DNA of 64,000 nt from Diorhabda sublineata (lineage: Eukaryota; Arthropoda; Insecta; Coleoptera; Chrysomelidae), in assembly GCF_026230105.1 (NCBI RefSeq), contig NC_079476.1, positions 28,820,559-28,884,558 on the forward strand, given 5' to 3'. The notes under the pieces are model-generated. The model saw nothing but the letters and a program-made list of their open reading frames with translations, was not told the DNA's origin and did no database searches. Both the position numbers and the translations under genes were made by a program. Numbering within the stretch: position 1 is the first letter of the stretch; each line of letters opens with the position of its first letter. Below are positions 1 through 12,305 of this stretch, one piece after another.

Positions 1-1313
1 ATATTGATAATTTAAACCATAAAAACTGAACAAATCTATAAAATGGACACCGAAGATAACATTGGATTGAACCTCCAATTCATGGGAACTGGAGGCTTAC
101 GGAAATAGAAAAGAGTATAACGAAATGTAATGATAGAATATACTACAAATCCCTTATCTTTTTTTAGACTGGTCTAATTAGGTTGAAGCGAACAAAACAA
201 CCAACTAAGCAATTTTTGATACTGTGAAAAATGAAAAATTGTAATCTTAGAAACTAAATAACAACGAAAATGTATCATGACGTTACAGAAAATACGACAC
301 TAAGCAGAAAAACGAGAGCACTTCTACCAAATTAAAAAGTCTTCATAATCTCGATGAATCTGGTTGCATGACTCACCACAAGTTCTAGTAACAAAGGTTC
401 CCAAACTGGTTAATAAAATTACATCAAAAGAGAAACACTTTTCACCGCAATTTTTGTATGAATTCTGGCGTGAAATCATTGCCATTTATACCTACATCTC
501 TAATATACACAATATTCGATTTATTGCAAACAACAACTTTCTCTCTTCATCCAAGAACAAGACATAATGTAAAAAAATTTTACTGATGTTCTATGATCAG
601 ATATATTATCTCAATAAACTTCGTCTGTTTATTTGAACACTGAATATATGCACTCTAGTTATTACTTTAAGCAAACCACCAAATTTGACAGCACCTATTT
701 GAAGCTATTTCCTGTACCAGCTTTGACCTTTCAAGACTTTGCTGTTCTGAAATTGTGGACACCTTAAGTAAAGTAATAACAAACAAGGTTCAGCTGGAAT
801 AAATTCATATTCACTTGAAACTTTTAGACTCTATTTAAAAGCAATGCCGTTGAAATTGGTCCAAGTTAATAAACAAAAAAGAAAAAAAAAATTCTTTTTA
901 ATGACGCTTTCAAAAAATATGAACTTTATGGAAGCTGCTACAAATGATTATGATTTTCACACCTATACATCTCTCCAGCACTGGTTTATCTGGAAGGATT
1001 TTATGAAGATATATACTACAAAACACTAAGTTGATTTATGTGATAGAAAAGATGAAAAACAAAATTTTATGTATACAACCTGTTAAAGTAAATTTCATCA
1101 CAGTACAGAAAAGTGACTCTACTGTGAACGAAATGGGCTCATAACTCTTTTGAAGAAGTTGGATAGTTATATTTTTTCTGTAATTATTAGAAAAAATCAT
1201 TTAGTGTCCATTCCATAGGAACAGCCATCTTTTCCACAAGAATCTGCTCAGTAGCTGGACACTTCATAATCAATAAAAAAATTGGACAACTTCACCACAA
1301 TTTGGAAACATAC
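1..1313. other. Presumed intron 4 of the P450 gene
   Basis: AT-rich DNA left of the exon 4 donor (gtatgt at 1308-1313, minus strand). I looked on the minus strand for the expected next P450 exon (helix I, AGxxT) and did not find it, so it should lie outside the window. Two short plus-strand open frames here have no recognisable domain. Confidence 0.5.
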
Positions 1314-4300
1314 CTGTAAAGGTTGAATTTGGTCCTTTATCATTGTTCATTTCTTTAATAAAAGAATATATGAGGTCATTGTCCTGTCCTTCGACCCATG
1401 TAGAGAAATGTTCTTTAATTGTTTCAAGTAGTAAATCTTTCAGTTCAGAATTTATGTTTTTAATTAAGCTGTACCCCGTTTTATCTGGTGCCAAAAATCT
1501 TAACCATGGAAACTGATTAAGTGTACCACCAGACATATCAAATGCTCGACTTCTTTGGTCAAGTAAGTCCAATAACCTATAACACAACATTTTTTGTAAA
1601 TAATTCAAAACTTTGTCGAAGCTACGTATTATTACTTATTTTATAATAAAAGTGCACTCTGTATACTTCTTGGCGACCAGTTCAGTTGGTCTGAATAACT
1701 AGGAAAAACTTTTACTAAATACTTTTGAATTACTATGTGGATCGTCTCCAAATTGATTATTCGCATCAGTTTATATTCTTTTTGAATATTAATTCATTTT
1801 ATTTTCTTATGTTCACTATGTATAAATAAACTACCTTTTTAAACGACCATCCCCTCTATCCAATCTACAGCCAGTTACAAGTGCCCATAAAACATTTAGT
1901 ACAGATACGGATAAAATTGAACCTATCCGAATTTTTTTGTCTTCATTTTCTCTTAAAATGGATAAAAGGTCTTCGACTTCATAGCGTATTAAATTTTCCA
2001 TTGATTTTTTTCCATATCCCACATTACGAAGATGAGTAACGAGGAATTTTCTTTGGGTTTTCCATAGAGGACCATCAACTATTGTTACCCCTGAAAGTTT
2101 AAATAAACTTAATTATTGATATATTTTCATATTATTGGAAAAAACAATTTTCCCTACTGATAATTATGATATTATATATCATTTCGCTTGAGAGAAATAA
2201 CGGAAGGATCTATTAAATTTTGTTTTATTTGGAGAATGACAGCAACTGATTCGAGCAACTTTTCCTAGCGGCAGAAATTGTAGCGTCGAGTTTCAAGTAA
2301 TAATATGATTGAGACATTCCACGTCATTCATGTAGAGAATAAATGTGAGCCTTCCTCTCTACTAACGAGGGTAAAAGTATGTGCTATCGACGGGGATGTG
2401 AAGAAAATAATTTCATATTTCATAAGCTGCGAAGACATTTCGGTAAGTATGTAGGTTCACCGCCGGTTGACGACAGTTGTAGTACTGCAACGTAATCAAA
2501 GAACATTTGGATGCTGTGTATGGTCGTGAGAAAGCTGATAGTTTCTACGTTATACATAGAATATATTAAAGAACAGTTGAAGCTGTCAATGTCACTCGGT
2601 AAACGTGCTCAAAAGAAAGCGAATACTATCATTTCTGCTGGGAAGGTTATGGGCACAGTTTTCTGATATTCACAAGATGACCACATGGAGATGAGAAGAC
2701 CAAATTGAGCTACGAAGTGCTGAACCATTTACTGTATTCTCTACATTTGGTCCCGAGCGAGTTAAAATTTTCGGATAACCATTTGATACGAATAAGGACG
2801 TCAACTCCATTAAGGGGCCTACTTTGCAGATCTTGAAAAAAAGTATATTTCAAACGGTTTAAAGAAATCTGGGTCAAACACAAAAAAAACTATAATAAAT
2901 CACTATTTTCCGAAAATTTCGGTTTCTGTTTAAAGTGCACTAGATCGCTTTTCGATAAAGACAAATTTGGTTAAATGGACATAAAATCACATGTAGTATA
3001 TAGTTTTATATGAATAAAATACTAAGCTATACATAGAAAAAAAATATTTGAGGGCAAATAATAATTGAAATTAGCAGTAAGTATTGTATCAAGTATCCGA
3101 GAGAAACATAATAGAGGACAAATAAACTAAAAAGAACAGTAGTGGGAGACAAAATTGCAAATCAATAGTTATAAAAATAACAAGCGTTCGACTCGATATC
3201 AAAGTTCATATTATATGATTATTAAATCATGTAGGTATGCATGTATGGCATTGTACATGTATATGTTAATGAAGGAGATCATTGAGCCCACGTGTGTAAA
3301 TTGCTTATCATTATCAAATTGTGCTTGAGTTTCGAATTACTAATAAATAATGTGCAATTTTTCTATTATATTTTGTGGGGCACCATCACAAATATTGTCG
3401 TTTGGGATATTGTTATTGTCTGAAAATTTCTAATAATGTTTTTAAAGTTTTTAAAATGTAATTGAAAATATTAACTGACAGTAGATCTGGTTATGGGATT
3501 TTGGTCGTATAAGCCGTTTCCGAGATAATAAGGACGTTCCATAAATAAAACTCACAGAGTCAGTTTTATGTTTATATTTATATATACAGATTGTGTTTTA
3601 TGTATGGAAGGCCCTTAATTATCTTGAAACGGCGAAAAATTAACAATAACATAAGAACAGTATGGTATACGAAACCAAAATGATCATCAAGATATTTGAA
3701 GTTCAAGATAAACAGACACTATATTCAATTAAGAAATAAAACAGACACGAGGCATCAAAACATAAAACATTTCTCCTTATGATATCTACAAGGACTTTCC
3801 CAACAACTATAGAATTATAACAATAAATATGATATTAATATAAGTCATAAAGGGCATATTCCATTATCCAAATACTCCAGTAAAATAAAATATAAAACGA
3901 CCTAAATAATATAAGTAAAATTTTAAGCTCTATTCTGTAAATTCTAATACAACTACAAATAATTTAATTGATGACTGCTATATATTTTTGAGATGTAAAA
4001 AATGAGGAAAAATTAATTTTTCTCCAGCACTTTGTATACGAAACCCATGGGAACGACGCTTGGTACCCAGGAGTAAATTGCATCAAACTTAATTTCATTT
4101 TGTGACAAATTTTGAAACATCATCGTAAACTATTTGTTTGAAGTGTTGGAAATATAACATACCCGATAATTATATACAAAATACGCATATTATGGAACTA
4201 ATTCTATGTGACTTTAGTTTTTTCTATAGATGACCTTCTTGTTTTCTCTTGAGTAATGATGCATATTCCGAATTTGTTTCTGCATCCAATAATTTCATAG

Positions 4301-7300
4301 AATATCATTTGAGTAGCCCAGATGTAATTCCATTTTAAAAACACGTATGTAAATCTCAATAGATCGAACTAAATACTTACGTTACCTTAACTCTACTGTT
4401 TAAGTTTAAAGAAAAAAATTGAAGCTCTTGAAGCCCAAACATTTATCTGGTATTTGGAGACAACTGTGTTTGACGCACAGATTTCAAATATAATGCGTAC
4501 TACGATGGGTTGATCGATTGGATGCTCAAGTTTTGTAGTTGAAAAGCAACTATTGTAATCTATCAAGTATAGATTCACGTTAGAAGGTGACAGAAGGTCC
4601 GAACGTTTTACAGTCTACAGTAGAATCCCGAATACAACAGAGACATATTTCAGTACAAAAAGTGTCGAGCGACACGCGTTTGTTAAATATTTATGATGAC
4701 TCGATAATAGGGAAATCCGCAGTATGATGAAATTGTGAAAAAATTGAGTAATTAGTTTATGACTAGGCGCATACATATAACTTTTAATCGTACATCAAGT
4801 TAGTTGTCTGTCAAAAGTCCATAGAATTAAATGAGAGTGCGGAGACTGCCGTCACTATAGTTGTGAGACAAAAAAATCATAAAATTAAATAGACTGCCAT
4901 ATTATTAAGAAATTGTACAACTATCGCTGGTCGAGTCCATATCCATAGCATTGTATTGGAGTGCATATACACACAACCAAACAGTTGATGCCCCATACTT
5001 ATTAGTTGTGTTTTAACGCTTTTAGATTTACCTAAAGTTATTTTGGTGTTCTTAAAATGGCTGTCTTCATAGATGATATCGAGCACTTCATTGAGAAGGA
5101 TATGTGGAATACGATCTTGTATGTGTGCACCAATTAGCGATATGGCTTCATAGAAACTTCCTTCACTCCTTCGGTGAAAGCTAACAAATGTTCCAGGAAA
5201 CTCGTCTTCGGACAATTTTAATAAATAGAGAGAGTCCTCCTCACCTTAGCCACCATTCTTACACTCTACACCAAAGCCTTCACAAACGTATCATTTCATG
5301 ATCTATACTCGTGACCGGAGAAACTACGACTCTGACATGAGCAACTCGTACTTTAAACTTGTATATAGGTTAATGCACCGGTATTCTGCGGGTTAGTTAA
5401 GATTAGCTACCACTCTATAATTTTATTATTATCATCGTAATCTCAATATCATCATTAACAGTGTAGATGTACAAATTGGTAGAGAGCGCTCTAATCCTAT
5501 AAATCGTTTCTCTCTGTCTCTATCAGAGTATACACCTGACCTCGCCTATAGATTATGAACGCACGCCTGCTATTTTATACTATTTTTTTGTTATTTCCAA
5601 ATATAAAGGGTAGAGGTAAGGAGCAGTATGTCATACGGGAGAAAAATTGAAAAAGTTTTCAGCTGCAAATGATAAATAACAGTTCAAAAACCTTGCAGTG
5701 TGGTTCTGTAGTAGAGAAAGGGTATAGTATGAATGTAACAATTGTAGATGAATCAAAGTATCCCGAGTTAAGGAATTTAATATCATGATTCGTTATTGAA
5801 AATGTCAACTATTTGCGAAAATGTTAAAAGTTGTCCTTTAAAATTTACTGATGCTAATATGATGCCCCCCTTATTTAATACATTTCTGCGGACACAGATC
5901 CTTCTTTTCACCTCCACTCTCTATATTTCTATAGGTTCTTATTAAATTATTTATTTATTATTATTATTCCATTTGATAGTCTTCACTCCTAATTTTTGCT
6001 GATATTCATTTATCTTTCAAAATTTCTATATACCATGGTTTTCACAAATTTTCTAATAACTTACCTCTTCGAATTCCCATACATCTTAATCTGAGAAAAA
6101 AATTATCTGGTCTGCCTTCATATTCTTTTTCTGTTAGAACCTTTTTTACAACTGGATATGAGAAGACAGCAACGACATTTTCTTCTCCTAGTTTTAATCC
6201 GAGCACTTTTGTATTGTATATCTCAGCTAATTTTGATAACCCCAAGTGTTGACCACCGAGAGCTCTCGACAGTTTTTTCAATAACGGAGTTGTTCCTACG
6301 ATAGGGTACCACACAGGACCTGAAAAACCATTTTAATTTTATCTTTATATTATTTTATCTGTGGGAAGTATATAAAACACTACCCATATAATAATTCCTA
6401 CTTGAGAAATTTGAAGGTCAAGGATAAATTTTACGTACTAAACTACAAATTATACAATAGTGAATTTTTTCTGTTTGGCTTTGATTTGTTACTGATAATT
6501 AAATTATATCAATTCTACCAATTCTATCAGCAAGTCTTGTCAAAATAGTGGAATAAAAAAACTTTTTATATATCATAATGAATTACAAACATTCAGATGT
6601 TTGCCAAAACTGAATAAAAGTTGATCTTACGATTAAACAACATTATTGTTCAATTAAACTTAAGTAACATATATTGCAAATTCCATCAAAACCGTTTGTG
6701 AAAACATTTCAAACAAAGTATAGACAAGATAAAATGAAATTCAGATTCAACAAAACCCATATGTTATAATTTTAACAAAAACTTTATAGCTGTATGAACT
6801 CAGTCTGATTGACAAATGTAAATGTTTCAAGCTGGTGTTGTTTTATCAAGAATTTTAATTTTCAAAGTTGATACTTATAGAAACACAAATTTTTTTAGTT
6901 TGTTTTGGGTAGGAAAATTAGAAAAATGTAATAATTCTTATTAATTTCAAGGTTCGTTTCTAAAAACAAACTGTTGAAAAATATGTTAAAATTGAATTTA
7001 CCCATATTTAATACTGATAACGCAATTCTTTCGATTTTATTTTAAAATAGTTGGATGGTGGAATATGTGAGAGATCTAATGAGGTGCATATTTCAACCGA
7101 AAAAATATGCAAAATTTTGCATATGAAAAAGGTCGCTCGCATTAAAAATTCCAACGAATGTTTTATGTCTTAGCATCTTTAATTGTAATCCAAATGATTT
7201 TTCTCAATGGACTCAAAGAACGTGCTACCAAAAAAGTACAAATCTTCTGTATGCTAATAAGTTCATCACTGTAGTGTTTGAAAATTCCAAAGGTGCAATG

Positions 7301-7682
7301 TCTAATCATCATTTAGAAAGAGGAAAAACGATAAATGATCAATAAGGTTTGGATGTTAGAGAAAAAACATGGCATTTGTTGAAGAAAACAATTATGTTGC
7401 ATCACGACAATGCATTAAAATTAACGGAAATGTGTTACGATATACCTCATCCACTAGATCTTCCTGACTGGGTCATAGCCCATAGTGTTACAAGGTATAT
7501 TAGGGTTGTTATATAATACATAAGAAAAAAGTAAATATAAACAAATGAACCTACCATATTTCTCGTTACCATATTAAATTGATTTTCTTCTACTTACCAG
7601 GAGGATAATTAGCCGGTTTTCTATACCGCAAAAAATAAATGATCACCACAGTAACAGCTGTTACTATTAATATCGAGAGCAT
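1314..7682 (-). CDS. Cytochrome P450, CYP2 clan (CYP305/CYP15-like), 5' four exons, partial
   Basis: Microsomal haem monooxygenase. Exons 7598-7682, 6065-6319, 1835-2090 and 1314-1576 have GT/AG borders and phases 1, 1, 2 and 1, so the frame closes across every junction and gives about 285 residues. Exon 1 starts MLSILIVTAVTVVIIYFLRY, a membrane anchor, and runs into the proline-rich hinge RKPANYPPGPVWYP that crosses intron 1. Next come GGQHLGLSKLAE and GRPDNFFLRLR, then the helix-C motif WKTQRKF, and ILSVSVLNVLWALVTG in exon 3. The oxygen-binding helix I, ExxR and haem cysteine regions are absent, so the rest lies beyond position 1. GRPDxFFxRxR and VLxxLWALVTG are typical of insect CYP2-clan enzymes. 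I judge CYP305 or CYP15 (the juvenile-hormone epoxidase family) nearest, from memory of the families only. Intron 2 is nearly 4 kb and, like intron 1, holds a mariner relic. Confidence 0.9.
2590..2790 (+). mobile_element. Mariner-family transposase relic in P450 intron 2
   Basis: Plus-strand translation gives ANTIISAGKVMGTVF followed by a stop. About 40 bases later, in another frame, comes LSYEVLNHLLYSLHLVPSE. These resemble the mariner blocks SAGKVMxxVFWD and xxELLPHPPYSPDLAPSD around the second and third catalytic aspartates. The copy is heavily decayed, with stops and frameshifts and both catalytic Asp positions altered. Flanking sequence from about 2340 may belong to it, but I could not recognise it. 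Confidence 0.5.
3510..3633. repeat. Short inverted-repeat element (MITE-like)
   Basis: The left arm (3510-3556, containing aagccgtttccgagataa) is mirrored by the right arm (3593-3633, ending ttatcttgaaacggc). A related half-arm (ggaacgcctcaattatctgg, then gaaacggctt) recurs at about 15716-15750. Repeated copies with paired arms suggest a small non-autonomous element. No coding capacity. Confidence 0.5.
3640..6060. other. Remainder of P450 intron 2
   Basis: Apart from the mariner relic and the inverted-repeat element upstream, I see nothing supportable in this part of the intron. A 112-codon open frame on the minus strand at 4877-5215 has no recognisable domain and no splice context linking it to the P450. 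Confidence 0.5.
7195..7490 (+). mobile_element. Mariner-family transposase relic in P450 intron 1
   Basis: The plus-strand frame reads VFENSKGAMSNHHLERGKTI, then a stop, and later LLKKTIMLHHDNALKLTE and IPHPLDLPDWVI. This matches the mariner order: VxWDxKG, then YLxxGxTIN, then the HHDNAxxHT block with the second catalytic Asp, then PHPPYSPDLA with the third. Sequence decay is strong, no terminal repeats were found, and the fragment lacks the N-terminal DNA-binding part. Confidence 0.65.
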
Positions 7683-7719
7683 GTCGCACCTGCGTTGGTT
7701 GAATAATACTGTAGAATTA

Positions 7720-8575
7720 ATAGATTAAAAGTTCAGTTTTTGATTGTTGATTAAAGATAATGTGATGTTACACAGGGGCGTAGTTGCATAATCTATCTCC
7801 TTTAAATTAGAGTCTCATTGATTGTCATATTTTCGCTTTTAATATTCAAAATCACAGTCAATTTCTTGGAAATAATCATATAAAATGATCCATTTTCTAT
7901 TAATTCCACCAGGTTATCTTCTATTTTGTTCTAAATTAAATAGAAAATGACGGTTTATACAATATGAAGAACGTCATCAGGTATCTATTAGATGATGACA
8001 ATACTTTAGGCGATTATTGTTAATCTACAATAAGATAAAATAACCCAAAAACTGTAAAGGCTTAAACCAGTCATATTCAATAATTTTGTTTTTGTTTATA
8101 CTAATTTAATCAAGTTTTGTAATATTTTTAAATGGAGGCCTAAGAAACCACTTTCTGGTTAACTATAATGTAAATAAACAAACATTTTTAAAATTTCAAG
8201 TGAGGCATAAAATCTGTGTAAACTAGTGTAATTTTTATGAAGACAGTCTCTTTTGAAAATACATTCAGATTAATTTTTGTAAAGAATTTTTTATAAAATA
8301 TATAATGGTTCAATTTTTTATCTATTTTCCAGTCTACGAATAAGATATTAATTGTTTAAAAGATCAGTTATAGTCTTTATCGAATGATATTCACTTTTAA
8401 TTTCATTACTGAAATTAATCATATGCTTATGAAGTTTTTAAAAATTACTTAATCCCAATAATTTCGCAATTTGTTATTAGAATTAAATAAAAATATTGTA
8501 TTAAATATCAATTTGGTATTTTTTCAAATGTCAGAAAAATTTATTAATAACATGAATAATTTTTCATATGAAATA
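7720..8575. other. AT-rich DNA upstream of the P450 start
   Basis: Holds the 5' flank and presumably the promoter of the P450 gene. I could not pick a convincing TATA box or initiator among the many AT runs. No gene seen. Confidence 0.4.
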
Positions 8576-8580
8576 TATTT

Positions 8581-9390
8581 TTTTTCTACGACCGTGCGTT
8601 TTAACCCACTTTCCCGCACGCATTTTAGTTTTGAAAGTCTCACTTTCCCGCACTAGTTAAGCAAATTTTGATCTTTTAGATAGTTTTTTACTTCGGAGGT
8701 TATAACTATTGTTACTACAGGTAAATAAATATTTTCGAAATAATCCATCAAACAAAATTTATACCTTTTCTACCTTTTTGTAACATTTTTAATTTTTTGA
8801 AAATATAAAATAATAAAGATATTTTTTATGTAACCTTGTACATTCTTCAGAGGAGTGTCACAAAACAACTATCAAACCACCCGGGTTTGATAGCAGTTGC
8901 TATAACCCAGGCGTGTAATTGTTACTAAAACGTCAAAGCTGTTAAAACTTCTTGGAAGTGACCGAATAAGTACAATCTTCTTCTAAATTAAACAACGATA
9001 AACCGAATCCGATACAATAATATTAATGGATTCATCCGACGAAGAACTTCCTGAAGCCATTTTGAAGGTTGCAAATAAAACTAATTCCGAGCTGTTACCT
9101 GCCAAATGACTTAAAACCGTTGCCGTTACCGTCATCGTCATCTTTATGCGACCTGCAACCGATGCCATCCTCATCGACGTCATCTACCTTCCAGTTAAAA
9201 CCAAATAACTCCACTGGACCGGCAATTCTTACTAGTCTACAGGATGGAACAAATTGTGTTTTCAATATTAATATTTATAATAATTAGTAGTTTTTTGTTA
9301 AAGTTTTGTATATTATTATGTTTGTTGGAATGAAATAATTTTTGAAAAATGGGTTGGTATACTTTTTTGTATATACGGTCGTAGAAAAAA
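8581..9390. mobile_element. Inverted-repeat element carrying a deleted Crypton-like gene
   Basis: The left end, tttttctacgaccgt (8581-8595), is mirrored by acggtcgtagaaaaaa (9375-9390). Inside the left end the motif ctttcccgcac occurs twice. A short open gene with an internal deletion junction lies at 9026-9287. True Cryptons lack terminal inverted repeats, so either the repeats belong to a flanking element (the right arm overlaps the neighbour at 9381) or this is a non-autonomous chimera. Confidence 0.45.
9026..9287 (+). pseudogene. Crypton-type tyrosine-recombinase-like gene, N- and C-terminal remnants joined
   Basis: The frame opens MDSSDEELPEAILKVANKT, continues NSELLPAK and stops. From the same point another frame runs NDLKPLPLPSSSSLCDLQ to NCVFNINIYNN and ends. 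From memory, proteins of this type in insect genomes (KilA/KCTD1-like or Crypton-I tyrosine recombinases) start with an acidic MDSSDEE segment and LLPxKS before a core-binding domain, and end in an asparagine-rich tail. The several-hundred-residue recombinase core is missing between the two parts, which fits an internal deletion with a frame change at about 9105. The family assignment rests on the two ends only. Confidence 0.45.
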
Positions 9391-9696
9391 TAATGTTCCT
9401 AACTCTTGCGTAAAGTGTCTTTCCCGCACTTGACCGCTTGCCCGAACTCCGCTCCGCGTCGTTCGGGACAACTGCAGTCGCGTGCGGGAAAGTATCACTT
9501 TCCGCACTTGTTAGGAAAATAACTATTTCATATTCAATTTTTTTGCGTTCTCAAAATAATTGAAATTTAAGTTTTCATTTGAAAGCAGAAATAGTTATTT
9601 ATGTAACAAGTGTGTAAAGTAGCCTTTTTCCGTCGAATATGAATATTAATCGAAAAAAGACCTTTACACACGAATTGCATACAATATTTTTTCTAC
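9381..9696. mobile_element. 316-bp MITE with perfect 12-bp inverted ends
   Basis: Starts gtagaaaaaata and ends tattttttctac, exact complements. The left part is notably GC-rich for this window (cttgcccgaactccgctccg and around), with ctttcccgcac repeats. The same end motif recurs at 31986-31997 and, altered, at about 42871. No coding capacity. Confidence 0.55.
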
Positions 9697-10470
9697 TAGC
9701 GAAAATTTTATCAAAATACAGAATGCGTAAAGAAACTATAACGCTTTTATTGATGATATAGTTAATATTTTTTCACTAACCAAAGCCAGGAAATAGAAAT
9801 TCTAAATTTGATTAATATTTTAAAAAACGTATCTATTTATTTGTCTAACGTTAGTTAGTTATGTATGTATCATATATTAGTTATAATTAAAATTTTTATT
9901 CTAACGAAATATTTTTATTTCAAATTTTAAGTAAAAATATTGTAGAAAAATTAATACAATTTATTACAATGTTAAGAGCAGCACGATTAACAGGGCGTTG
10001 GGTGGCATCGAGTTTAAGTTGTTAGAGTTCAATATCAAAGAATTGGGGTTCATCCACATCGCTTTTCCGCCAGTATCAGTAATAAGTTGGCTTAATGATT
10101 ACAATTGATAGTGACAACTTTTCAAGATACGCATAAAAATCAGATTTTACATAGTGCCGATCATCAAATAAAAAAATCTTATTTTTACAAAAAGAGATAA
10201 GAGATGCCCATCTGAACTGAATAGTAAACAACTTGAAAAGAATAAATTAAAAACAACAAAAATTAATCTCTTGGGGTTCCTGAATAAAACCTGTTACTAA
10301 ATCGAATAATACTGAGGAAATAATGAATGTAAATTGGGTATTATACATAATTCGAACTATGCTTTTTCTAATCACCGTGTAGGTACTTTTAGTAGGGTTC
10401 CCGGTTCACTGCTGTCAGTAGTTAGTTATGTGCTGTGGAAGTTCGCGGTATATTGAAGGTTCTTATGATT

Positions 10471-10671
10471 AGATTAAAAAAATATTAATTAATTATTTCT
10501 TGATAAATTAAACTTTAAGTTAAATACTTTTATATGAAATCAACTATCAGTTTTATTTTTGTAAAAGTCTTACATCAATGTCAAATAATTCAATAAACTG
10601 AAACTATTTATTAAACAAAAAAAACAAAAGACATTATTTTCTTTATTTTTAAATAGCGGGACTCTTACTCT
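10471..10671 (-). repeat. 3' LTR of the BEL/Pao element
   Basis: Direct repeat of 12306-12512. Shared blocks include tcaatgtcaaataattcaat and aaatagcggga. Being leftmost on a minus-strand element, this is the downstream LTR. Confidence 0.8.
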
Positions 10672-10744
10672 TTGAGTTAATTTTTAACTCAAAAAATTAT
10701 TATTTAAATAGAAACAAACACAAAGAAAATTATTTTTGTTTATC

Positions 10745-12290
10745 ATTAACATTAATCATTTACTCCAAATGCCTTTGGTGCTTTTATTTGTCTTCTGCAT
10801 CTTGTTGCTATTACCGCTTCTTTAAATAAATTATTTTCTTTATCTTGAGCTTTCTTTGGCAATATTATTCAATTTACTTTAGTCAGTTTAAGTCCTTTTT
10901 CAACATTTCTCTGAAGGACCATATGTTTATTAGGCGACTGTACCTCCAATTGATAAATTCGTTGCACTGGCCGAATAAGTTCTACATTTGCAGTCTTCAA
11001 TCTAACAACTCGTATTTCTCCGTCTTTTCCCAGTATTATTTAATACTGTGTGTACACTTGCATGCTGTAGTTTTTTATGATAATATTTATTAGACTCGAA
11101 ACAACAGAATGATTTGGATTAAACATTATACGTTCAAGAAAATCAGACTTATCACCTCGATTAGATATGTGCCTTTGTTCTTAAAAACATTGCTTCTGAA
11201 CAAGTGGTAGCTCCATTTTTTCAGCATTTTAAAACCCTTTAGCAGAAAGTTCTCTTTGATTTCTTGATTTAATATTGACTTGAACATTATAATTGAATCT
11301 CTCTATCCAACCAAACATTCTTACCATTTTACTGTATTGTGTAAAATAATTAAAATACCATTCATCATTATTTACCTTATTTTTATCGCTCTCTTCCATT
11401 GTGGCAGCATTAGAAGCATTATTTAAATGAACATCATCTACAGATTCATTTGTAGTTGCTGCTTTCTTAATAATTAAAATAATATTCGCTTACAGGCCAT
11501 TATTCAGAGTTATAAAGCCAATCTGGTCCCTTCTACCATTTTGACTCAATCAAATAAATAGTTGTACACCCTCTAGAAGGAAGATCAGCTGGATTCAGGA
11601 CTCCTGGTACATATCTACAACATTTAATATTAGTTATTTTACGAATTTCTTGAACGCGATTCCAAGCAGAAGTAGCCCATTGTCTTTCTTCTTGTATCCA
11701 TGTTAATAGTATTGTTGAATCACTCCAAAGATAAATCTCTTGTTGGTCATAAACCATAGTTTCAAGGACAGATTTCATCGGTCTTGCACCAATAGTTACC
11801 GCAAGAAGCTCTAAACCTGGAATAGTCATCTTTTTACTTGGAGATACTTTTGATTTAGCATCATTCAGTTGTATTTTCGTATCTGTTTCAGTCTGTGTTC
11901 TTATATAAATCACTGCCACATAAGCTATTTGACTAGCATCGACGAAAACATGAAATGACGTCTGTCTATCTGTTTTATGAGTACTAGAAATCCAACGTAG
12001 AATATTCACTTTTCCTAATAATTTTAACTGATGATACCATTTTTTGAAATCTTCTTTAATTTCTTTAGGAACTTCAATAACCATTTTAAAATTATCATTT
12101 TCTGCCAAAATAACTTGGATAACAATAATACTGGACAAGCAAAGCCTATTGGATCAAATATTTTATGACTGAATGATAAAATTACTTTCTTTGTTATTTT
12201 TTCTTGAATTGTTGCAGATAAATTTGAAATTTAGCATTAAAACATCGCTTTTCTGTCCCATGTAAGACCTAGAACTGATATAAACCGATG
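10745..12290 (-). pseudogene. BEL/Pao pol remnant: end of reverse transcriptase, RNase H, integrase edges
   Basis: Translated in order on the minus strand. First VLGLTWD and SHKIFDPIGFACPVLL (end of the RT/connection region). After a +1 shift comes a 201-codon open frame (11533-12138) with FHVFVDASQIAYVAVIY, KMTIPGLELLAV, IYLWSDSTILLTWI and YVPGVLNPADLPSRG, the hallmark Pao RNase H blocks. Then ESKW, a stop, and KGPDWLYNSE. Next YFNYFTQYSKMVRMFGWIER and LSAKGF, the linker before the integrase. Finally ILGKDGEIRVVRLKTANVEL and IRPVQRIYQLE, the C-terminal tail of Pao integrases. The catalytic integrase core between the last two blocks is deleted. Several in-frame stops make it non-functional. 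Confidence 0.85.
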
Positions 12291-12305
12291 AGGTCGCCAG
12301 AAATA

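Noticed and set aside
4877..5215. 112-codon open frame in P450 intron 2
   Set aside because: No recognisable domain, no splice link to the P450 frame, and no P450-like residues. I cannot support it as a gene.
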